DNA of 64,000 nt from Spisula solida (lineage: Eukaryota > Mollusca > Bivalvia > Venerida > Mactridae), in NCBI GenBank assembly GCA_947247005.1, contig OX365949.1:1312001-1376000 (forward strand). The letters are read 5' to 3'. The notes under the pieces were generated by a model. It searched no databases. It saw only the letters and a list, made by a program, of their open reading frames with translations, and was not told the DNA's origin. The position numbers and the translations under genes are program-made. This document shows, in pieces, positions 1 through 12,265 of the stretch (positions are counted from its first letter, which is position 1; each line of letters begins with the position of its first letter).

Positions 1-260
1 ATATCCAGGGAATACTGTATTTCACTTATCTAAATATCCAGGGAATACCGTATTTCACTTATCTAAATTTCCAGGGAATACTGTAATTCACTTATCTAAA
101 TATCCAGGGAATACCGTATTTCACTTATCTAAATATCCAGGGAATACTGTATTTCACTTATCTAAATATCCAGGGAATACTGTATTTCACTTATCTAAAT
201 TTCCAGGGAATACTGTAATTCACTTATCTAAATTTCCAGGGAATACCGTATTTCACTTAT
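1..260. repeat. 33-bp minisatellite at window edge
   Basis: About eight tandem copies of a 33-bp unit containing TCCAGGGAATACTGTATTTC, with ACTGT/ACCGT and ATAT/ATTT variants. It lies in the intron before the first visible exon and continues off the left edge. Positions 261-452 show no coding signal apart from the acceptor tract before 453. Confidence 0.95.
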
Positions 261-452
261 CACTTATCATGGCGCTCAAGTATTTCGATGATTCGGGGTT
301 TTAGAGATATTGTTAATATAGGAAAAAAAATCGAACACAAAAGTATACAAATAATTGAGAATCCTACATGATAGAATGATGTACCATGTAATATGTTTAT
401 GTCTCATTTACCCATGCAACAACAATGATTGTTAACTGTGATGTATATTTAG

Positions 453-638
453 ATGAGGGAGCTGGTAGGAAGTTTCCGGATGTTTTCCAGAGAAGAGAAG
501 AAAGTTGTACGGAATCCAATCTTTGATGGTCCCATTCAGTTTGCAGAAGGGATGCCAGATATGGTACCAAAAAGGAAGAAGCGTTGCATATCATGCCCAA
601 ATTATGACTCTTACATGGATGCTGAAACACTATTGGCG
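453..638 (+). CDS. TEP exon: macroglobulin segment before the bait, with KRKKR site
   Basis: Acceptor TATATTTAG precedes 453 and donor GTAAAT follows 638. The exon is 186 nt, phase 0 to 0, 62 codons, reading MRELVGSFRMFSREE at the start and ending DSYMDAETLLA. The first ATG is probably internal, since the acceptor abuts it. Residues 40-44 (570-584) are KRKKR, a furin-type basic site, followed by CISC with two cysteines. In the superfamily this position, just upstream of the bait, belongs to the macroglobulin ring; basic processing sites occur in C3-like and some TEP members. Assignment rests on position and phase as well as sequence, which on its own is not strongly diagnostic. Confidence 0.82.
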
Positions 639-666
639 GTAAATATTTTTATTTTTTTTATTTTTT

Positions 667-809
667 AGGGGTGGTATTCAATATTGATCTTGTTTAATTG
701 GAGAATAAGGATAGCCAATTGTATCACCTGTAACTGACCAAGAGTTTAATATAGTGTTATCTGATTGGTTTTCCTTATCCTTAAGTCAAGAAAGATCAAT
801 ACCACCCCT
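667..809. mobile_element. Short MITE with AGGGGTGGTATT terminal inverted repeats
   Basis: The left end AGGGGTGGTATTCAATATTG and the right end, ending AAGATCAATACCACCCCT, are inverted copies with gaps; similarity continues inward (GGATAGCCAAT against ATTGGTTTTCC). Total 143 bp, 28 bp after the donor of exon 453-638. No clear target-site duplication is visible, so the superfamily is open. Confidence 0.6.
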
Positions 810-873
810 GGACACTTATGTTTATAATGTTTGCAGTGAAAATAATCTTTTGTTATAATATCTGAGAATCTAT

Positions 874-1065
874 TAAGATAAGATAAGATAAGATAAGATA
901 AACTTTATTTAACGTCGATTATAGTTAACATAATAAACATAAGCTACAAGCTTGTATTCGACATAACAAAGGAATCATATATTTAAGTATATGCATATAA
1001 CATTTATATGAGACATATAATAATATATACAAACAATGTTACAAGAGAATTAATTAACAAATGAA
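874..1065 (-). mobile_element. Probable 3' tail of a non-LTR retrotransposon or SINE, reversed
   Basis: An AAGAT pentamer repeat (874-901) runs into AACTTTATTTAACGTCG. Read on the minus strand this is an AATAAAG-type 3' end followed by a pentanucleotide microsatellite tail, as in many truncated LINE/SINE copies. The inner boundary is not defined. Positions 1066-2210 are AT-rich intron without recognisable features. Confidence 0.4.
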
Positions 1066-2210
1066 ACTACAAATATGCAAGACGAACTAAAAACAAAAAT
1101 TACAATGCTAAACTATACGGACAAAATTAATCTGTTTGATTTATCAGGATCATCAGTGGACAGAAAATACAGTGAGTTGACAAGAAAGTTGCTGGCTCTA
1201 AAATTGTGTATAGTCTGTAAATTTAGTAATATTATGATTTCTGAAATTTCATTATTAGTTGAAGATAATATAAATTAAGTTTTTGAAGGACACTATTTAT
1301 AATAGGTTGTCTTATATCACATGAAATAACCATGCTTTGTACATGGTCATGAAGGAACTAACACAATTTGCAGAAATAAAACAAGTATAACAATTATATA
1401 CAACATGTACATATGTCAGTCTAAGATAATTAAAGTGGGACTAAGCAAATACATTCATAATTATTAAAAGATTGTTACATATTAATTTATCCTAAGATAG
1501 ACTCAGATAAAATGCCAGATAACACCAAAGCTATTGTTTGGATTAAAGATATTTAACTGCTTAGTAAAATTGTTATCTAAAGTGTCCAATAATTAGCTTA
1601 TATGACTGGTATTTAAAAGCATTAGCAAATAAAACCAAAAATATAAATATTGCTAATAATTACCTACATAAAATATGTTAGTTCCATGGTCTTCCTGTTT
1701 ATCAGGAACAGCATGCGTGTAACAAGGTCCTCACACAATTGAATTAAGCACAGTGACTGAGAGTAAATTATAGGGTCTAACCAGGGCAGATGTACCTAAT
1801 TTAGAATTGAGCCTAATACTGGAAAGAAACATTCAATTCTTGTTGATCAGAGGTGGGAGAAGATCAGGGATCCGAGCCACATGGAAAGTAGTCGTATATT
1901 GCCTGTGAAAGCTTTTTAACTGCTGCTTGAAAATTAGATCAGTGTTACAGTCAGAATACTGACTCGTCTTTAGATGTATTTTCTATCTGTCTGGGAATAG
2001 ATCTTGATGCTTTCTAGTCAGACTCAGACGCACTAACCTCTTATCAACTGCAATCTATGTTTGTTAAGCATTATTAACTATAAATGAGCGTGTATTTGCA
2101 TTTCATCACATTGATGCAACAAGTTATTGTCTGCCATTATAGTCAAATTGTAGATACAATCTTGTTGCCTCAATGGGGTGAATACAGAAATGTCCCTTGT
2201 CAGTCAGCTT

Positions 2211-3113
2211 TTTAGCTCACCTGAGCACAAAGTGCTCAAGGTGAGCTTTTATGATCACCCTTTTGTCAGTCTGTCGTGCCCCGTCCATCGTGCGCCGTCC
2301 ACCGTCAACAATTTGACTGTCAACACTCTAGGGGTCACAATTTTGACATAATCTTAATGAAACTTAATCACAATGAATGTCTCAATAAAATCTAGGTCAA
2401 GTTTGTAATTGGGTCATCTGGGGTCAAAAACTAGGTCACCAGGCCAAATCAAAGATGAACCTTGATAACACTCTAGAGGTCACATCTTTTACCTAATCTA
2501 TATGAAACTTGATCACAATGTTTGTCTAGGTCAAGTTTGTAACTGGGTCATATGGGGTGAAAAACTAGGTCACCAGGTCACATCAAAGAAAAACCTTCTT
2601 AACACTCTAGAGGTCATATTTTTTACATAATCTTAATGAAACTTGGTCACAATGTATGTCTCTATGAAATCTAGGTCAAGTTGGTAATTAGGTCATCTGG
2701 GGTCAAAAACTAGGTCACCGGGTCACATCAAAGAAAAACCTTGTTAACACTCTAGAGGTCACATTTTTACATAATCTTAATGTAACTTGGTCACAATGTA
2801 TGTCTCTATGAAATCTAGGTCAAGTTCATAATTGGGTCATCTGGGGTAAAAGACTAGGTCACTAAGTCACATCAAACAAAAACCTTGTTAACACTCTAGA
2901 GGTCACATTTTTGACACAATCTTTATGACACTTGGTGACAATGTTTGTCGCTATCAAATCTAGGTCAAGTTCTGGGTCATGTGTAGCTTTATGAAATCTA
3001 GGTCCAGTTCGCAACTGGGTCATCTGGGGTCAAAAACTAGGTCACCAGGTCACTGATTCTGCCTTAACTGCTAGTCATCAGGTGAGCGCTATAGGGCCAA
3101 TGGCCCTCTTGTC
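2211..3113. mobile_element. TTTAGCTCACCTG-family element with tandem core (copy A)
   Basis: Starts with a near-perfect hairpin: AGCTCACCTGAGCAC, AAA loop, then GTGCTCAAGGTGAGCT. The core is diverged tandem copies of a roughly 145-bp unit containing CACTCTAGAGGTCACA, AATCTAGGTCAAGTT and GGTCAAAAACTAGGTCACC. It ends with AGGTGAGCGCTATAGGGCC and GGCCCTCTTG. No coding capacity; this looks like a non-autonomous element carrying an internal satellite, with related copies elsewhere in the window. Confidence 0.8.
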
Positions 3114-3118
3114 TACTT

Positions 3119-4102
3119 TTTGTGTCGCCTGAAAAGGCGACATATAGGTGTTACTTTGGCGGCGGTGGCGGCGGCGGCGGCGTCACAAATTGCTTGTCCG
3201 GAGCATAACTTTGTCACCTTAAATTCAAATGACTCAAGAATTGGTATGCATGTTTCTTGAAATAAGCCGGAGTGCAGTGCGCAAGAACCATAACTCTACC
3301 TGTCATAGTTTTTGAATTATTTCTCTTTGATTGATTTTATTAGAGCATTTCTTGTCCGGAGCATAACTTTGTCACCTTACGTTCAAATGACTCTAGATTT
3401 GGTATGCATGTTTCTTGCAATAAGCCGGAGTGCAGTGCGCAAGAACCATAACTCTACCTGTCATAGTTTTTGAATTATTTCCCTTTGATTGATTTTATTA
3501 GAGCATTTCTTGTCCGGAGCATAACTTGGTCACCTTAAGTTCAAATGACTCAAGATTATGTATGTATGTTTCTTGCAATAAGCAGAAATGCAGTGCGCAA
3601 GAACCATAACTGTGCCTTGCATCGTTTTTTAATTATTTCCCTTAGATTGATTTAATTTGAGCATTTCTTGTCCGGAGGATAACTTTGTCACTATGAGGTT
3701 GAATGACTTGAAACTTGGTATGCATGTTTCTTACCAAAAGTCCAAGTGCAGTACACAAGAACCGTAAATCTACCTTGTGCCATTTTTCAATTTTTTCCCT
3801 TTGATTGATTTTATAAGCATTTCTTGTCCGTGGCATAACTTTGTCACCATAACTATTAATGACTCAAAAATAGGAATGCATGTTTCTTTGCTGTGACATG
3901 AAGTGCAGTGCGCAAGAATCATAACTCCCTTCAGATTGATTTTATCAGGACATTTTTTTGTCCAGAGCATCGCTTTGTCGTTTTTAGTTCAGATGACTAG
4001 AGAGCTCTTGTGAGTCTGATATGTAGCCCAATACTGGATAGTTTTCCATGACAAATTTGCATTTCGTCAGGCGACACTTGCGACTCGCGGAGCTTTTATT
4101 CT
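3119..4102. mobile_element. TGTCGCCTGAAAAGGCGACA hairpin element with tandem core
   Basis: Opens with a 20-bp palindrome TGTCGCCTGAAAAGGCGACA, then a GGCGGCGGTGGC stretch, then about five diverged copies of a ~155-bp unit (GCATTTCTTGTCCGGAGCAT, AACTTTGTCACC, GCAGTGCGCAAGAACCATAA). It ends GTCAGGCGACACTTGCGACT. Same architecture as copy A (terminal hairpin, tandem core, conserved 3' end) but unrelated sequence. It abuts copy A with only a few bases between. Confidence 0.75.
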
Positions 4103-4329
4103 TCTGACATTTCCTTTTTTACCGAAGACTATTTTATATGCGAATGAATGCATGAAGGATGTTCATAGATGGGGACATCTTGAAAATAGACATGTAAGAT
4201 GTTTTTCTCAGATATTTGTGGAGTACTCTGATTTAAGTAATTTCATAGTGATTTTGAGTTAACGTTCTTGTCTTGGTTTATAAGAATAAAAAGTACATAT
4301 TGAAACAATGTAAAAAAATTATAGAAAAA

Positions 4330-4600
4330 TGATTATGTCTTCCACATATAGCGGGGGAGACATTTTGATTATGGCATGACGTCTGGATAGATGAATGTCA
4401 CACAGTTTGTCTGCAATTGTTCTCCTTAACCACTGGTCTAATATTAATGAAACTTTACATGAATGCTTTGAACCAGGCCTAGTTGTGCACATTGTGAGGT
4501 GAGATGTAGATTGGATAATTTTTGCCAGAGTTATGGCCCCTTGTGGGAGACAACTGTTTTTGTGTTGAAACCCCTTCATGTATAATTTAATCATATGATC
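4330..4600. repeat. Fragment of a dispersed repeat containing GAGTTATGGCCCC
   Basis: The text TTAATGAAACTTTACATGAA, then CCTAGTTGTGCAC and GAGTTATGGCCCCTTGTG resembles the tandem units near 43900-44410. Edges (GCGGGGGAGACA and GTGGGAGACAAC) hint at inverted ends. No protein function seen. Confidence 0.45.
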
Positions 4601-4636
4601 TATAAATTGTTAATATTCTACTGAATTGTGTTGTAT

Positions 4637-5256
4637 GAGTGTATAGTATAGAGAATTTGACGTGGTCCTCAACCTTCTTTTGGCATTATTTAACAGCTGA
4701 TATCTTGTCTATAGTTATAACCCTGGTTGTATGTTTTTAAAATCAGGGAGTATCACGAAGACACTGGAGATACTAACACAAATCTAAAGGACCGATATTA
4801 CATGATTTTCTTGCTGAAATGTATATATTCAACGCTAGAACCTTCAGTGATTTTTCTTCAACAAAATGAAACAGCCTGTGCCCATAAATTTGGGAAATTT
4901 TAGTGCGAAATTGGGAATTGTTAAAACAGATTTGTTTGGTTAAATTTGTTCATATTTAACTATTTTCTACTGATAATACTCAAGTCATATGTAGCAACGA
5001 CTTTTGCAAGTTTGAAAATCTATTGTTTTGACTTTAAAACTGGCATACTGTTAGCTGCTTTTAAACTAGCGAATACAAAACTGAAAAGGGGGAAAACATG
5101 CATTCTGTTTGGGAAAAATTACTTTTTGGGAAAAATGGAGGTTATTTTGCTAGGGGAAGGTGCCTGTATTCGGCCCCAAAAATAAAAATCACTGACCTTG
5201 TAATATATTCCTGCATAAAGGTTAGAATCAGGCCAATTTCTCCATACTATACTAGG
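4637..5256. mobile_element. MITE-like dispersed repeat (copy 1), with extra sequence inside
   Basis: Shares blocks with 12266-12540: AGAGAATTTGACGTGGTCCT, TTTAACAGCTGATAT, GAGTATCACGAAGAC and TAATATATTCCTGCATAAAG, ending near CAATTTCTCCATACTATAC. The ends are inverted relative to each other. About 350 bp absent from the other copy lie inside. Positions 5257-5857 show nothing recognisable. Confidence 0.6.
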
Positions 5257-5857
5257 TGTTAATCTTTTAAACTAAGTGAACTCTGTATTCAAGTCACATA
5301 CTTAATTAATTTGGTCAATTTAAAACAATCACTCTCTAAATTACTCTAATGAAGTAAAATAGGGTAAAGACTTGATTTTTTGGTGATTTCTTTGATAAGC
5401 AGATTAAAAGTGAGTGTATAAAGGATTTATAATGGTTGGTTAAAACTTTTAATTTAAATAAATTTAAATAATTGCAAACTTAAAAATAGTCATACTCTGA
5501 GGTGGGGAGAGTGTGTCACCAAGGGTTACAACCAGAAATGTAATGTTGAATTCTGACCATTTCATTGGTTTGTTGTGGGAAAGTCCAATTTTGGAACATT
5601 CCATTACTGCCATGCCTAAAGGACTGATACACTGTGAGACGAAAGATTTCTGTTACAAGTGTTTTTACAGGTGCTTTTCAATAACATTTCAGTGCTTGTT
5701 TTAAGTTCGCTCCTATATGCTCTTACTGGAAATTCAAGTTGTAAATAAGCAAAAACCATTTGGAGACTTCAAAGTGTTTGTTTTGTCTAAAGGTCACATT
5801 TACACTATTGTTCAACCAGGGTGGTCACAGACTCTGGAATCAGGGCGAATTAGACCT

Positions 5858-6861
5858 TTTTAGCTCACCTGTCACAAAGTGACAGAGTGAGCTTTTGTGA
5901 TCACTCTTCGTCCGTCGTCCGTCCGTCCGTCAACAATTTGCTTGTGTAGTCACTAGAGGTCACAATTTTGACCTAATCTTTATGAAACTTGGTCACAACA
6001 ATCATCACAACAAAATCTAGGTCAAGTTCGATACTGGGTCATCCGGGGTCAAAAACTAGGTCACAAGGTCAAATCATAGAAAAACATTGTGTAGACACTA
6101 GAGGTCACAATTTTGACTAAACCTTTATGAAACTTGGTCACAATGATCATCTCAACAAAATCTAGGTAAGTTCGATATTGGGTCATCCGGGGTCAAAAAC
6201 TAGGCCACAAGGTCAAATCATAGAAAAACCTTGTGTAGTCACTAGAGGTCACAATTTTGACCTAATCTTTATGAAACTTAGTCACAATGATCATCACAAC
6301 AAAATCTAGGTCAAGTTCGATATTGGGTCATCCGGGGTCAAAATTAGGTCACAAGGTCAAATCATAGAAAAACCTTGTGTAGACACTAGAGGTCACAATT
6401 TTGACTTAATCTTTATGAAACTTGGTCACAATGATCATCTCCACTAAATCTAGGCCAAGTTTGATATTGGGTCATCTGGGGTCAAAAACTAGGTCACAAG
6501 GTCAAATCATAGAAAAACCTTGTGTAGTCACTAGAGGTCACAATTTTGACCTAATCTTTACGTAACTTGGTCACAATGATTATCACAACAAAATCTAGGT
6601 CAAGTTCGATATTGGGTCATTCGGGGTCAAAAACTAGGTCACAAGGTCAAATCATAGAAAAACCTAGTATAGTCACTAGAGGTCACAATTTTGGCCTAAT
6701 CCTTATGAAACTTGGTCAGAGTGATCATCTCAACAAAATCTAGGTCATGTGCGATATTGCGTCATATGGGGCCAAGAACTAGGTCACTAGGTCAAATCAC
6801 AGGTCTTCCATGTACTGCTATAACAGGTGAGCGACCTAGGGCCCTTTGGGCCCTCTTGTTT
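5858..6861. mobile_element. TTTAGCTCACCTG-family element (copy B, full length)
   Basis: 5' hairpin AGCTCACCTGTCACAAAGTG and the following GACAGAGTGAGCTTTTGTGA, then GTCCGTCCGTC, then six tandem units of ~147 bp (GTCACTAGAGGTCACAATTT, TTTATGAAACTTGGTCACAA, TCATCCGGGGTCAAAAACTA). The 3' end is ACAGGTGAGCGACCTAGGGC followed by GGGCCCTCTTGTT. The best-preserved copy in the window. Confidence 0.85.
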
Positions 6862-8236
6862 AGCTTTTGTGATCACTCTTCGTCCGTCTGTCCGTCCGTA
6901 CGCACCCACTTGACGTTATGGGGTGTGGAAAGATAGGCTATATTTAGATTCTATTCATTCCTTTGCCTACGGGGTGCAAAATGTTGCTTATGGGGTTTTA
7001 CAAACAAAAGAAAGAACAAAAGAAAACCCCACAATGTCAAGTCAGTGAGTCCATCGGTCCGTCCGTCCATAATTACTTGTGTAGTCACTAGCGGTCACAG
7101 TTTAAGCTTAATCATTATGAAACTTGGTTACAATGATCATCTCAACAAAATCTAGGTCAAGTTTGATATTGGGTCATCCGGGGTCAAAAACTAGGTCACA
7201 AGGTCAAATCATAGAAAAACCTTGTGTAGTCACTAGAGGTCACAATTTTGCCCGTATCTTTATGAAACTAGATATTGGGTCATCCGGGGTCAAAAACTAG
7301 GTCACAAGGTCAAATCATAGAAAAACCTTGTGAAGTCACTAGAGGTCACAATTTTAACTTAATCTTTATGAAACATGGTCACAATGATCATGTCAACAAA
7401 ATCTAGGTCAAGTTCGATATTGGGTCATCCAGGGTCAAAAACTAGGTCTCAAGGTCAAATCATAGAAAAACCTTGTGAAGTCACTAGAGGTCACAATTTT
7501 AACTTAATCTTTATGAAACTTGGTCACAATGATCATGTCAACAAAATCTAGGTCAATTTAATATTGGGTCATCGGGGGTCAAAAATTAGGTCACAATTTT
7601 GGCCTAATTTTTAGGAAACTTAGTCACAATAATCATCTCAACAAAATCTAGGTTAAGTTCGATATTGGGTCATCCAGGGTCAAAAACTAGGTCACAAGGT
7701 CTAATCATAGAAAAACCTTGTGAAGTCACTAGAGGTCACAATTTTAACTTAATCTTTATGAAACTTGGTCACAATGATCATGTCAACAAAATCTAGGTCA
7801 ATTTAATATTGGGTCATCGGGGGTCAAAAATTAGGTCACAATTTTGGCCTAATTTTTAGGAAACTTAGTCACAATAATCATCTCAACAAAATCTAGGTTA
7901 AGTTCGATATTGGGTCATCCAGGGTCAAAAACTAGGTCACAAGGTCTAATCATAGAAAAACCTTGTGTAGTCACCAGAGGTCACAATTGTGGCTTAATCT
8001 TTATGAAACTTTGTCACAATGATCATCTCAACAAAATCTAGGTCAAGTTTGATAATGGGTCATCCGGTGTCAAAAACTAGGTCACAAGGTCAAATCACTT
8101 CAATATGTCATTGGGTCTAAATGTGATGTAAATTATAAAGCATAACACAATATGAAAACCTTGTACATGCATAGAGGCTACCATTAGGGGTGCATGAACT
8201 ACTAGGACAGATGAGCGACCTATGGCCCTTTGATGC
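6862..8236. mobile_element. TTTAGCTCACCTG-family element (copy C), 5' end interrupted
   Basis: Directly abuts copy B with TAGCTTTTGTGATCACTCTT. About 120 bp of unrelated sequence (roughly 6900-7020, ACTTGACGTTATGGGGTGTG onward) interrupts the leader before the tandem units resume at about 7070. Units include a nearly exact internal duplication, with GTCAATTTAATATTGGGTCA seen twice (7553 and 7797). It ends ACAGATGAGCGACCTATGGC. Confidence 0.75.
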
Positions 8237-8696
8237 CTAAATCCCCAGCCTGGAGACTATGCTTACTGTCTAATCCCCACCGTGGAGCATAGTTTTTTAT
8301 CCAGGGACTTGAATAAAAACACAAATAAAAGTATCACCGTCATCTTTCGCGGTGTCATAATTCCTGGACCAAAGTCTACTCTCCGGGACTCGGAATCGAT
8401 GAGCTTATCAAATTCCCGTCTGTCTGGAAGATTTGTCTGTCTAATTCCCCCTGTATTCTCGCTGTCTGCCCGGGCAGGCATAATATATAGCGCTGATTTC
8501 TATCATAAATGGTCCATGAATAAATAAATGAAAAAAAAATGGTTCATGAATGGTTGGTTATCTGATGTTTAGAAAGAAATAATCCTGCCAAGCTTGCACA
8601 ATGTTTCCTGTGCTAGCATGATTGTCGCCAAGATTCCAGGCCAGATTGCTGCAGAATGTGTGATGTTATTAGAGCTGGGTGCTAGTTTTGTCTGTA
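8237..8696. other. Spacer between two tandem-core elements
   Basis: Carries related segments reading TAATCCCCACCGTGGAGCAT and TCTAATTCCCCCTGTATTCT. No coding potential, splice-compatible exon or known element was recognised. Confidence 0.5.
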
Positions 8697-9175
8697 TTAG
8701 CTCACCTGGAGTGAGCTTTTGTGATCATTTTCATCCGTCGTCCGTCCGTTGTCCGTCCACAATTTACTTGGCCTAATCTTTATGAAACTAGGTCACAATG
8801 ATCATCTCAACAAAATCTAGGTTAAGTTTGATATTGGGCAATCCGGGGTCAAAAACTAATCACAAGGTCAAATCATAGAAAAATCTTGTGTAGTCACTAG
8901 AGGTCACAATTTTAGCCTGATCTTTACGAAACTTAGTCACAATGATCATGTCAACGAAATCTAGGCCAAGTTTGATATTGGGTTATCCGGTGTCAAAAAC
9001 TAGGTCACAAGGTCAAATCATAGAAAAACTTTGTGTAGTCTCTGGAGGTCACAATTTTGACCCAATCTGTATGAAACTAGGTCACAAAATCTAGGTCAAG
9101 TTAGATATTGGGTCATCTGGGGTAAAAAACTAGGTGACAAGGCCAAATCATAGAAAAACCTTGTGTACAGGTTGC
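8697..9175. mobile_element. TTTAGCTCACCTG-family element (copy D), 3' truncated
   Basis: Starts TTAGCTCACCTGGAGTGAGC with a shortened hairpin, then two to three tandem units. It stops after AAACCTTGTGTACAGG without the GGGCCCTCTTG terminus. Positions 9176-10763 are AT-rich intron without recognised features other than the acceptor before 10764. Confidence 0.75.
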
Positions 9176-10763
9176 TTGCAACAAAGGGAAGTTAGACTTA
9201 AAGACTATAAAACATATTAAGAATGTTTTTAAGAGTGGAATTTTTTCGTGACTTGATGCCTTTTATAACACACCGCTGCTTGTTATAATCTTTTTTTAGG
9301 ATAATCATGTGAGGTCAAATCATTATATGAGGATGTAATAAGATGACCTATATTCATATGCCATCATAAATCATTATGTCTGAATGAAATATCCCAAACG
9401 TTTCCTGTCTCGATCAGACATTCTCTGCTTTAAGATTTTAGTAGTCTCCATCTTCTAAGCTTTATTCTATGCCTATGATTTGCTGATTTGTCTTTATACA
9501 TATTTATCATGGTATTTTTTAGTCTATATCATTTATTTGAGTTAAATTATAGAGACATTTAAATGTCTCGATTTAGATTTGTTTCCATGTTTCCAGGAGT
9601 TGCAGTGTAGAGTAAAGCTATTTTATAGTCTTCAGGGGGTAATTATGTAGAGTTTGCAATGGTAGAACTATAACAAACATGTATATGAGTTGAAACTGGG
9701 CTTTTATTAAATCCGTAAAAATATATTACATAATTATGCTATGTAAAAAGTATGATCAGCAAAGAAGTAGCTGAGAATTCACAGACAGAATAAAAACTAC
9801 TTAACATAATATCTTCTGTTTTATCGGGACAAAAAATACCTCCACAACTTAAAGGTCAGGAACCAGGCTAGCCTGTGGTTTGAGAAATTGAATGATGAAG
9901 AAATTTGGATGGAAAATCCAAATATAGTGCCAATGCTTGCTAAGCTTTGTATTGTTTAATTCAACATGTTCCTCAATAAATCAATAATACATCAACACTC
10001 GTATCTAGTGAAATAAAGTTGAACATAAATATAGTATATGATTAATTTGTTTAAAAAATTGGACAATTATTGTCCTCTACGAAATATTTTTAAACAATAA
10101 AGGACACCATCATACTGAGTCTGATGATAGACCTTCACTTGATTTTGGAGATTGTGCCCTTTGTAACTTGCCAAGTTGAAGCATACTTATGTACAAGATA
10201 TAAAGCATAACAAAGAACCTCATATTTCAAGCTTTATAACTTTTTTGACTAACTCCCAAATAAAAAAAAAATTTGCTTGTCTCGGATGCTGTTGTGTTTT
10301 GTTAGCTAGTGGTTGAATTATCGAAAAGTGGGGTTGTTAATTTCAGGTAAAAGATTTAGAAATTACCTGTGTTGTAAAAAGAGGGGTATTTGAATTTTCA
10401 TTTGGGGACTAGGCTGTGCTTGACTGGGTATGTACAACATTAAATTGTATGTAAAAATGTGTGATCAAATATTTGGTTGGGCATATGGCTGCTGGTTTTA
10501 CTGTATGTAGAGGTCACACTATTATTTTTCCCTTCCAATACCCAAAATAAAAAAATCGGACAGGGAAGGCAGCACTCAAATGAAACAACCGAGCAAAGAA
10601 AAAATGAAAACAATATAGACAACAATTACACAGTACAACAATGCCCATGGCTCAACCGGACGAGAAAATAAACTTAACTGCTGAAAGTCCAAGTCTAAGT
10701 AAGTCCATGACTTATATTACAAAATAATTATTTTAGCAACTCTTTTTATTTGTTGTTTTTCAG

Positions 10764-10815
10764 GATTCGGGACTTGGAATTTTGACCAATTTATTAATAT
10801 ACAAAGAAGAAAGTG
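10764..10815 (+). CDS. TEP exon: last constitutive exon before the bait cassettes
   Basis: Acceptor TTGTTTTTCAG before 10764 and donor GTATGT after 10815. It is 52 nt, entering in phase 0 and leaving a single G. It reads DSGLGILTNLLIYKEES, which fits the conserved GLVVLTD-type beta strand preceding the bait in TEP/CD109 proteins. The one-base overhang matches all seven downstream cassettes and also the constitutive exon at 46808, so cassette skipping would remain in frame. It follows a 10.1-kb intron. Confidence 0.85.
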
Positions 10816-10965
10816 GTATGTATATGATATACTGTCATTTTGATTGTTTTAATTCATGTCATAATAATTCTATATTGAGGGTAAATTGGACCAAAAGTTT
10901 ATAAATACTTCTTCACCAAATGTGACATCCCTCAGTATTTGAAATTAAAAGTAGGAGGTCTTATT

Positions 10966-11770
10966 GTTAGCTCACCCTAATAGTAGTATGTCTATCATAG
11001 AGCGTGGATGTCTACTGTATGACAGTTTACACTTTAGAGGTCACAGTTTTGACCTTATTATGAACATTTGTTTGAATGTTTGCTGCATGAAATCTAGACC
11101 AAGGTCATTGCTGGGTCAGATCAAGGTCATTGCTGGGTCAGATCAAGGTCATTGCTGGGTCAGATCAAGGTCATTGCTGGGTCATCATGGGCCACGAAAA
11201 CTTGGTCACTGAAGTCAAATCAAAGAAACAACTTTGTTAACTAGACATAATCATTTTGACCTTATCTGATAACTACCAGTATGTTTGTCAGTAAGTTTGC
11301 AACTTGTCCCATTCTGTAGTCATAACTAGGTCACTAGGTCAAATAAAAGAATACTCAAGAAGTCATATTTTTTTACCTAGAACTTAAAAGTCACATTTGT
11401 TATGCAATCTTTATGAAATCTAGTTGCAATATGTGTTTCTGTCAAAGTATGGTTAAGGTTGCAACTGGTTCATCTGGGGCCAAGAACTAGGCCACTAGGT
11501 CAAATCCAAGAACATCTGGGGCCAAGAACTAGGCCACTAGGTCAAATCATAACACCTAGAGGTCACATATTTGACTGGACTTAGATGAAACCCAGTACCA
11601 ATATTTTGCCTTTGTAAAATCTAGGTGAAGTTCACAACTGGGTTAACTGGGGTCAAAACCTAGGTCACCTGACACAATAAAAGAAAAAAACCGTATTAAC
11701 ACTCGAGAGTACACGGTTACATTTACCCTTGACCTTTATGAAACCTAAAATATGCATAAGCAAAGTGACA
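10966..11770. mobile_element. Diverged TTTAGCTCACC-family element (copy E)
   Basis: Begins TTAGCTCACCCTAATAGTAG and holds degenerate units (TTAGAGGTCACAGTTTTGAC, CTAGGTCACTAGGTCAAAT). It includes four short tandem copies of a ~22-bp piece CAAGGTCATTGCTGGGTCAG (11100-11182) and a repeated ATCTGGGGCCAAGAACTAGG. Much older than copies B and C. Confidence 0.65.
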
Positions 11771-12265
11771 AAGCATTGCTGTTGTCATGATATCCATCTA
11801 ATTGTTTTGTAAAAATGATTTAAATCAGTATTGTGTACAAAATCTACCTTTAAACTAAATCTTACATCCAATAACTTGTTACAGGCTGATCAATCTAAAT
11901 GCTGTCAAGTTGTTTAGGACCAGTAATTTGTTTGACACATACTTGTGCAATTCACTGGCTTAGTATTAGGACTTACGACCTTATAACACTCATGCATATC
12001 TGAAATCTGCATCACAAGGTGCTTCTTATGAGCCTATTATCATGAAAATCGGAAGTGGCCTGTCTTGTTGACCAAACTGAAGTTTAAACACCTTGTTTTT
12101 CGATAAGTAAAGAGTAGCTTTCAGAGTATTATCTTGTTTTCTGAAAATACTACGACCTTCTAATTCTAAGCCAGCAAATTGTAGCTTCTTATATATGCCT
12201 ATATGTAATTGATTTGCATTTATATGTTGGTCGTTGAAAAGATAATTGACAACATACTGGTACAA

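Noticed and set aside
6712..6936. 74-codon frame at the join of two dispersed elements
   Set aside because: Translation of the tandem core and 3' end of copy B; the same sequence is non-coding in all other copies.
10440..10671. Opposed 61- and 64-codon frames
   Set aside because: No domain, no splice compatibility with the TEP gene, AT-rich chance frames.
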